A stretch of DNA of 7,418 nucleotides, taken from the NCBI GenBank assembly GCA_036375895.1, contig DASVBJ010000319.1, positions 1 through 7,418 of the forward strand, read 5' to 3'. Below, piece by piece: positions 4,891 through 7,418 of the stretch. The stretch's first letter is position 1. Each line of letters begins with the position of its first letter. The notes under the pieces were generated by a model, which was not told where the DNA came from, made no database searches, and saw nothing but the letters and a program-made list of their open reading frames with translations. The translations under genes were made by a program, and so were the position numbers. Origin of the DNA: DASVBJ01 sp036375895 (GTDB lineage: Bacteria > Actinomycetota > Actinomycetes > JACCUZ01).

Positions 4891-5204
4891 GCTACACGGC
4901 GCTGGCGCTGGTGGGCGCGGGGGCGGCGGTCGTCCTCGACGTCTGGGTGCTGCGGACCAGGCTGCTCGGCAGGCGGGTGTTCTGGACGGCGTACGCGATC
5001 ATCGTGTTCTTCCAGCTGCTGACCAACGGCTGGCTGACCGGCCGCGACATCGTGACGTACGCGGACAGCGCGATCGTCGGCTGGCGGCTGGCGTTCGCCC
5101 CGGTGGAGGACCTGCTGTTCGGGTTCTCGCTGGTCGTGCAGACGCTGGCCTGGTGGGTGTGGTGGGGGCGGCGGCTCAGGTCGGGCGGGCCCGCAGCGCC
5201 CTGA
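4887..5204 (+). CDS. crtYd: Lycopene cyclase subunit, CrtYd type
   Basis: The 105-residue second cyclase subunit has hydrophobic segments at about 3-22, 31-50 and 76-95 and the hallmark FAPVEDLLFG (70-79), which parallels PVEE of CrtYc. GTG 4887 overlaps the crtYc stop by 4 bp (GTGA), the classic coupled arrangement giving equal amounts of both subunits. The C-terminus after the last helix is short (WWGRRLRSGGPAAP). Its last 29 bp overlap the 3' end of crtB on the opposite strand. The two subunits together are the length of the fused bicyclic domain of fungal cyclase-phytoene synthases. Confidence 0.87.
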   Translation: MSYTALALVGAGAAVVLDVWVLRTRLLGRRVFWTAYAIIVFFQLLTNGWLTGRDIVTYADSAIVGWRLAFAPVEDLLFGFSLVVQTLAWWVWWGRRLRSGGPAAP

Positions 5205-6072
5205 CCATCGCCGGGGCGGCGACGCGCAGCCGGGTCGGCAGCGGCACCGACACGCGCCGCGTCAGCACCTGGTAGCCGGCCTTCTCGACCTGGTCGAGGA
5301 TCCCGGCGTACAGCGTGAACGCCGTGCGGATGCAGTCCCGGCTGCTCGGGTGCAGGAGGTCGATGCCGGGCTCGGCCTCCCGGTAGAGCGCGCGGGCCCG
5401 GTCGATCTCGAGCCGCAGCAGCGCCCGGATGCCGTCGGTGACGACGCCGCGGGCGAGGTCGGCCCGGGTGACCCCGCAGCGGTCGAGGTCCTCCTGCGGC
5501 AGGTAGACCCGGCCGCGGCGCAGGTCCTCGCCGACGTCGCGGATGAAGTTGCTCAGCTGGAACGCCTCGCCGAGCCGGCGCGCACGGGGGTACGCCTCGT
5601 CGGCCAGCGGCTCGAGGATCGGCACCATCTGCAGGCCGATGACCGCGGCGCTGCCGTACATGTACCGCTCCAGGTCGGCGTACGTCGGGTAGCCGGTCAC
5701 CGTGATGTCCATCCGCATCGACTCGAGGAACGCCTCGAAGTGCGCGGCCGGGATGCCCCAGGTGCACGCGGTGTGCACGGCGGCCCGGCCGATCGGGTCG
5801 TCGCTCGCGCCGCGGGCCAGGTCGGCGAGGAGGCGCTCGCCCCAGGTCACGAGCCGCGCCGGGTCGGGGGAGTCGAGGTCGTCGACGAGCTCGTCGGCGT
5901 AGCGGGCCAGGCCGTAGAGGGCGTGGACGTACGGGCGCTTGGCCGGCGGCAGCAGCAGGGTCGCGAGGTAGTAGGTGCGGCCGTGCGCCGCGTTGAGGCG
6001 ACGGCACCGCTCGTAGGACGCCCGCAGCCGCGGATCGGTGATGCCGGCCGCGTCGAGCTCCCGCCCGCTCAT
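5176..6072 (-). CDS. crtB: Phytoene synthase
   Basis: Condenses two geranylgeranyl diphosphates to phytoene, the first committed carotenoid step. The 298-residue protein has both Asp-rich Mg-diphosphate sites: DELVD (60-64, after HALYGLARYA) and RDVGED (178-183, within FQLSNFIRDVGEDLRRGRVYLP). Length and motif spacing are normal for the squalene/phytoene synthase family. I start it at ATG 6072, because MSGRELDAAGITDPRLRASYERC resembles normal CrtB N-termini. In-frame GTGs at 6120 and 6102 exist, but they lie in and at the edge of the 20-bp repeat and would add atypical residues. The Shine-Dalgarno is poor (CGGA) and no promoter hexamer is evident. In many actinobacteria crtB directly follows crtI; here a 1.2-kb insertion separates them. 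A different squalene synthase-family function is unlikely in this context. Confidence 0.93.
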   Translation of the reverse strand: MSGRELDAAGITDPRLRASYERCRRLNAAHGRTYYLATLLLPPAKRPYVHALYGLARYADELVDDLDSPDPARLVTWGERLLADLARGASDDPIGRAAVHTACTWGIPAAHFEAFLESMRMDITVTGYPTYADLERYMYGSAAVIGLQMVPILEPLADEAYPRARRLGEAFQLSNFIRDVGEDLRRGRVYLPQEDLDRCGVTRADLARGVVTDGIRALLRLEIDRARALYREAEPGIDLLHPSSRDCIRTAFTLYAGILDQVEKAGYQVLTRRVSVPLPTRLRVAAPAMVRALRARPT

Positions 6073-6101
6073 CGCGGCGTCCGTTGGCCGACCGGGATCC
6101 A

Positions 6102-6121
6102 CGCGTACCGACCGGCACACG
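6102..6121 (-). repeat. CGTGTGCCGGTCGGTACGCG repeat, copy A (minus orientation)
   Basis: A 20-bp arm exactly complementary to copy B at 6166-6185. It ends about 30 bp before the crtB ATG. The 16-bp core GTGTGCCGGTCGGTAC recurs in copies C and D beyond the DUF559 gene. Confidence 0.88.
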
Positions 6122-6122
6122 A

Positions 6123-6142
6123 CGGGGCCGTTTCCGGCCCCG
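6123..6142. repeat. Hairpin between repeat copies A and B
   Basis: CGGGGCCG (6123-6130) and CGGCCCCG (6135-6142) form a perfect 8-bp GC stem with loop TTTC. A smaller CCCC...GGGG pairing follows (around 6147-6160). Together with the outer 20-bp arms this makes a nested cruciform between crtB and the DUF559 gene. It could terminate transcription in either direction, although there is no T-tract. Confidence 0.6.
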
Positions 6143-6165
6143 ATCCCCCCGTCAGAGGGGTCTCG

Positions 6166-6185
6166 CGTGTGCCGGTCGGTACGCG
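6166..6185 (+). repeat. CGTGTGCCGGTCGGTACGCG repeat, copy B (plus orientation)
   Basis: Perfect inverted partner of copy A, 44 bp away. It lies about 60 bp upstream of the DUF559 gene start and in the same orientation as copies C and D downstream of that gene. Confidence 0.88.
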
Positions 6186-6232
6186 CGCGCGGTTGTCCAC
6201 AGCCGCGCCGGCACGACTCGGCCCAGGGCTGC

Positions 6233-6238
6233 CAGGCT
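6233..6238 (+). promoter_or_regulatory. -10-like element before the AbiEi/DUF559 gene
   Basis: CAGGCT, the same hexamer as before the Rv2175c-like gene, ends 7 nt before ATG 6246. That suits a leaderless or nearly leaderless transcript. No Shine-Dalgarno and no clear -35 are visible. Confidence 0.4.
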
Positions 6239-6245
6239 CGTGACC

Positions 6246-7166
6246 ATGGATGCGGCGGCCGCCCTGCAGGAGCTCGGCGGCTACGCCACGCGCCGGGGGC
6301 TGCTGCGCCACGGGACGACGCGTCGGTCGCTGGCCCGAGCCCTCGACGAGGGGCGAGTCGTGCGCCTGCGACGAGGTGTCTACGGCCTGGGCATGCCGGA
6401 GGGCGTCGAGGTGCTGGCCGCCGCCGTCGTGGCGCTGGGCGCAGTCGTCTCCCACGACTCCGCGGCCGTCCTCTGGGATCTCGAGATGGTGCACCAGCCG
6501 GGCCAGCGGGTGACCGTCCCGCGCGACCACAGCAGAGCGCGGCATCCCGGCGTGCAGGTCGCGCGACGGGAGGTCGAGGAGGTCGTCGTGCGCCACGGAC
6601 TCCCGGTCACGGGGCCGGTGCAGACCGTCCTCGACTGCGCGCGCGTGCTGCCGCTGGACGAGGCGGTCGTGATAGCGGACTCGGCCCTTCGCCGGGGGCT
6701 GGTGACGCTGCGCGAGCTCCGCACCGCGGCGGCGAAGGTCCGCGGGCGGGACGGGCCGCGTGTCCGCCGCGTCGTCGCCCTCGCAGACCCGAGGTGCGGG
6801 TCCGTGCTGGAGTCCCTGCTGCGAGTGCTGCTGGTCCAGAACGGGTTGACCCCCGACCACACGCAGCTCGAGATCCGCGACGAGCGAGGGCGGTTCGTGG
6901 CGCGCGTCGACTTCGTCTGGCTCAAAGCGAGGCTCATCGTCGAGGCTGACGGCTTCGAGTTCCACAGCGCCCGGGGCGACTACCGCAAGGACCGCCGACG
7001 CGGCAACGCTTTCTGCCGCCTCGACTGGGGTCTGCTGCGCTTCACCTGGGAGGACGTGCGGCTCCACCCCGAGTACGTGCTGGAGGCCGTGCGGTTCGAG
7101 CTGGCCAAGACGCCGCGTCGGGCCCGGCGGCCGCGCGTACCAGCCCGCACACACGAGGCGGCCTGA
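6246..7166 (+). CDS. AbiEi-like winged-helix plus DUF559 (Vsr-like) putative nuclease
   Basis: A 306-residue protein of a type common in actinobacteria. The N-terminus (about 8-50, GGYATRRGLLRHG...LARALDEGRVVRLRRGVYGL) is the winged-helix of AbiEi-type antitoxins. A middle region follows (51-180, with SHDSAAVLWDL at 69-79). The C-terminal DUF559 domain (about 183-285) has a PD-(D/E)XK/Vsr-like pattern: E189, D222 in VDFVW, E233 and D235 in IVEADG, H240, D249-R250 and R265 in LLRFTWEDV. All expected acidic residues appear present, so it may be an active nuclease. Its role in such loners is unknown. No AbiEii toxin gene adjoins it. ATG 6246 is preferred for the -10-like CAGGCT just upstream; GTG 6240 is in frame too. 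It lies antisense between crtI and crtB, bracketed by repeats, and has codons otherwise avoided here (ATA at 143, AAA at 227). Confidence 0.8.
   Translation: MDAAAALQELGGYATRRGLLRHGTTRRSLARALDEGRVVRLRRGVYGLGMPEGVEVLAAAVVALGAVVSHDSAAVLWDLEMVHQPGQRVTVPRDHSRARHPGVQVARREVEEVVVRHGLPVTGPVQTVLDCARVLPLDEAVVIADSALRRGLVTLRELRTAAAKVRGRDGPRVRRVVALADPRCGSVLESLLRVLLVQNGLTPDHTQLEIRDERGRFVARVDFVWLKARLIVEADGFEFHSARGDYRKDRRRGNAFCRLDWGLLRFTWEDVRLHPEYVLEAVRFELAKTPRRARRPRVPARTHEAA
7133..7152 (-). repeat. Degenerate repeat copy E at the 3' end of the DUF559 gene
   Basis: GCGTACCAGCCCGCACAC (7135-7152) resembles copy A (GCGTACCGACCGGCACAC), differing at three positions. It has the same inverted orientation and encodes the terminal RVPARTH of the DUF559 protein. 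It may be a decayed copy captured by the coding sequence, or chance in GC-rich DNA. Confidence 0.4.
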
Positions 7167-7192
7167 GGGCGCCGAACACCCCCGGATCCGGC

Positions 7193-7214
7193 CCTGCTGT
7201 GTGCCGGTCGGTAC
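7193..7214 (+). repeat. Repeat copy C, downstream of the DUF559 gene
   Basis: 22 bp identical to copy D (7244-7265). It includes the full 16-bp core GTGTGCCGGTCGGTAC (7199-7214) shared with A and B. The flank before the core (CCTGCT) differs from that of B, so C and D form a subgroup. Confidence 0.88.
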
Positions 7215-7243
7215 GTCGGCGACGGGGCGGGGCAAGAACCGGG

Positions 7244-7265
7244 CCTGCTGTGTGCCGGTCGGTAC
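7244..7265 (+). repeat. Repeat copy D, near the crtI stop
   Basis: Exact 22-bp direct repeat of copy C, 51 bp downstream, ending 33 bp before the crtI stop codon. The stretch between C and D is GC-rich with no recognisable gene. A 10-bp palindrome CCGGATCCGG (7182-7191) lies just before C. Confidence 0.88.
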
Positions 7266-7297
7266 AGCGGGGGGTGCACAGCGCCGGGTCACGGCGG

Positions 7298-7418
7298 TCA
7301 CCAGGCCCGCGAGCGGTACGCCGGGTCGGCGCCGAGGATGCGCTCGGCGGCCAGCCGGCCGGACACGAGCACCATCGGGACGCCCACCCCCGGCTGCGTC
7401 CCCGACCCGACGAACACC
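7298..7418 (-). CDS. crtI: Phytoene desaturase, C-terminal 39 residues (runs off the right edge)
   Basis: The visible end reads VFVGSGTQPGVGVPMVLVSG followed by RLAAERILGADPAYRSRAW. The G.GTQPGVGVPMVL.SGRLAAE pattern is the conserved C-terminal FAD-binding signature of CrtI-family desaturases, which convert phytoene to lycopene. Only this end is present, so a related family member (such as a CrtI-like isomerase or a later desaturase) cannot be excluded, but crtB on the same strand downstream and the cyclase genes nearby favour phytoene desaturase. Transcription continuing past its stop would run antisense through the DUF559 gene before reaching crtB. Confidence 0.87.
   Translation of the reverse strand, partial: VFVGSGTQPGVGVPMVLVSGRLAAERILGADPAYRSRAW

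Noticed and set aside
6073..6120. Extended CrtB starting at GTG 6120 or GTG 6102
   Set aside because: The extra residues are encoded by the 20-bp repeat and its edge and do not resemble CrtB N-termini; ATG 6072 gives a normal protein. Transcript mapping could reverse this.
6246..7166. Type IV toxin-antitoxin (AbiE) operon
   Set aside because: Only the antitoxin-like N-terminal fold is present, fused to a nuclease-like domain; there is no AbiEii nucleotidyltransferase gene next to it.
6102..7265. Insertion sequence with terminal inverted repeats
   Set aside because: No transposase motif is seen. The exact copies are arranged inverted-direct on one side and direct-direct on the other, and no target duplication is evident, so a standard IS does not fit.
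6069..7301. Minus-strand 410-codon open frame between crtI and crtB, starting with a GTGA overlap of the crtI stop
   Set aside because: The overlap mimics a coupled operon gene, but the protein has no recognisable domain, reads through repeats as PTGTQQ-type strings, and lies antisense to the DUF559 gene with its conserved motifs.
1..7418. tRNA or rRNA genes
   Set aside because: No cloverleaf-like or conserved rRNA segment was noticed on either strand while reading; a dedicated RNA scan was not possible.

Overview
The window is very GC-rich bacterial DNA that reads as an actinobacterium. Three things support this: a PknL-type Ser/Thr kinase, a homologue of the mycobacterial DNA-binding protein Rv2175c, and a heterodimeric CrtYc/CrtYd lycopene cyclase, a form typical of Actinobacteria. 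Several genes also start at a GTG or ATG placed exactly where a leaderless transcript would begin. Nocardioidaceae or a relative is a guess from general impression; the sequence does not prove a genus.

Layout. Left (1-1783, minus strand): a secreted LysM-LysM-SLT lytic transglycosylase (800-1783) lies upstream of the 5' part of pknL (1-707, running off the left edge). Divergent intergenic region (1784-2361): a dyad and direct repeats that probably regulate the transglycosylase, then two copies of a perfect hairpin repeat, then degenerate GC-rich tandem repeats. Middle (2362-4142, plus): a ferredoxin-reductase-type FAD/NAD oxidoreductase and a small secreted protein of unknown function. Then a tight plus-strand operon (4206-5204): the Rv2175c-like regulator, crtYc and crtYd. 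Right (5176-7418): crtB on the minus strand, overlapping crtYd tail to tail, and the 3' end of crtI at the right edge, also minus. Between crtI and crtB sits a plus-strand gene for an AbiEi-like/DUF559 putative nuclease, bracketed by copies of a 16-bp repeat.

How the parts fit. CrtB makes phytoene, CrtI desaturates it to lycopene, and CrtYc/CrtYd cyclise lycopene, so this is a carotenoid locus. The cyclase genes are transcribed with the Rv2175c-like regulator. In Mycobacterium tuberculosis that protein is a substrate of PknL, and pknL is nearby here, so kinase signalling could reach pigment synthesis. That is inference.

The main candidate for something undescribed is the DUF559 cassette. A nuclease-like gene appears to have split crtI from crtB, and repeats of one family lie on both sides of it and nowhere else that I can see in the window. 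A free-standing nuclease-plus-repeat mobile element is one explanation; an unrelated dispersed repeat family is another.
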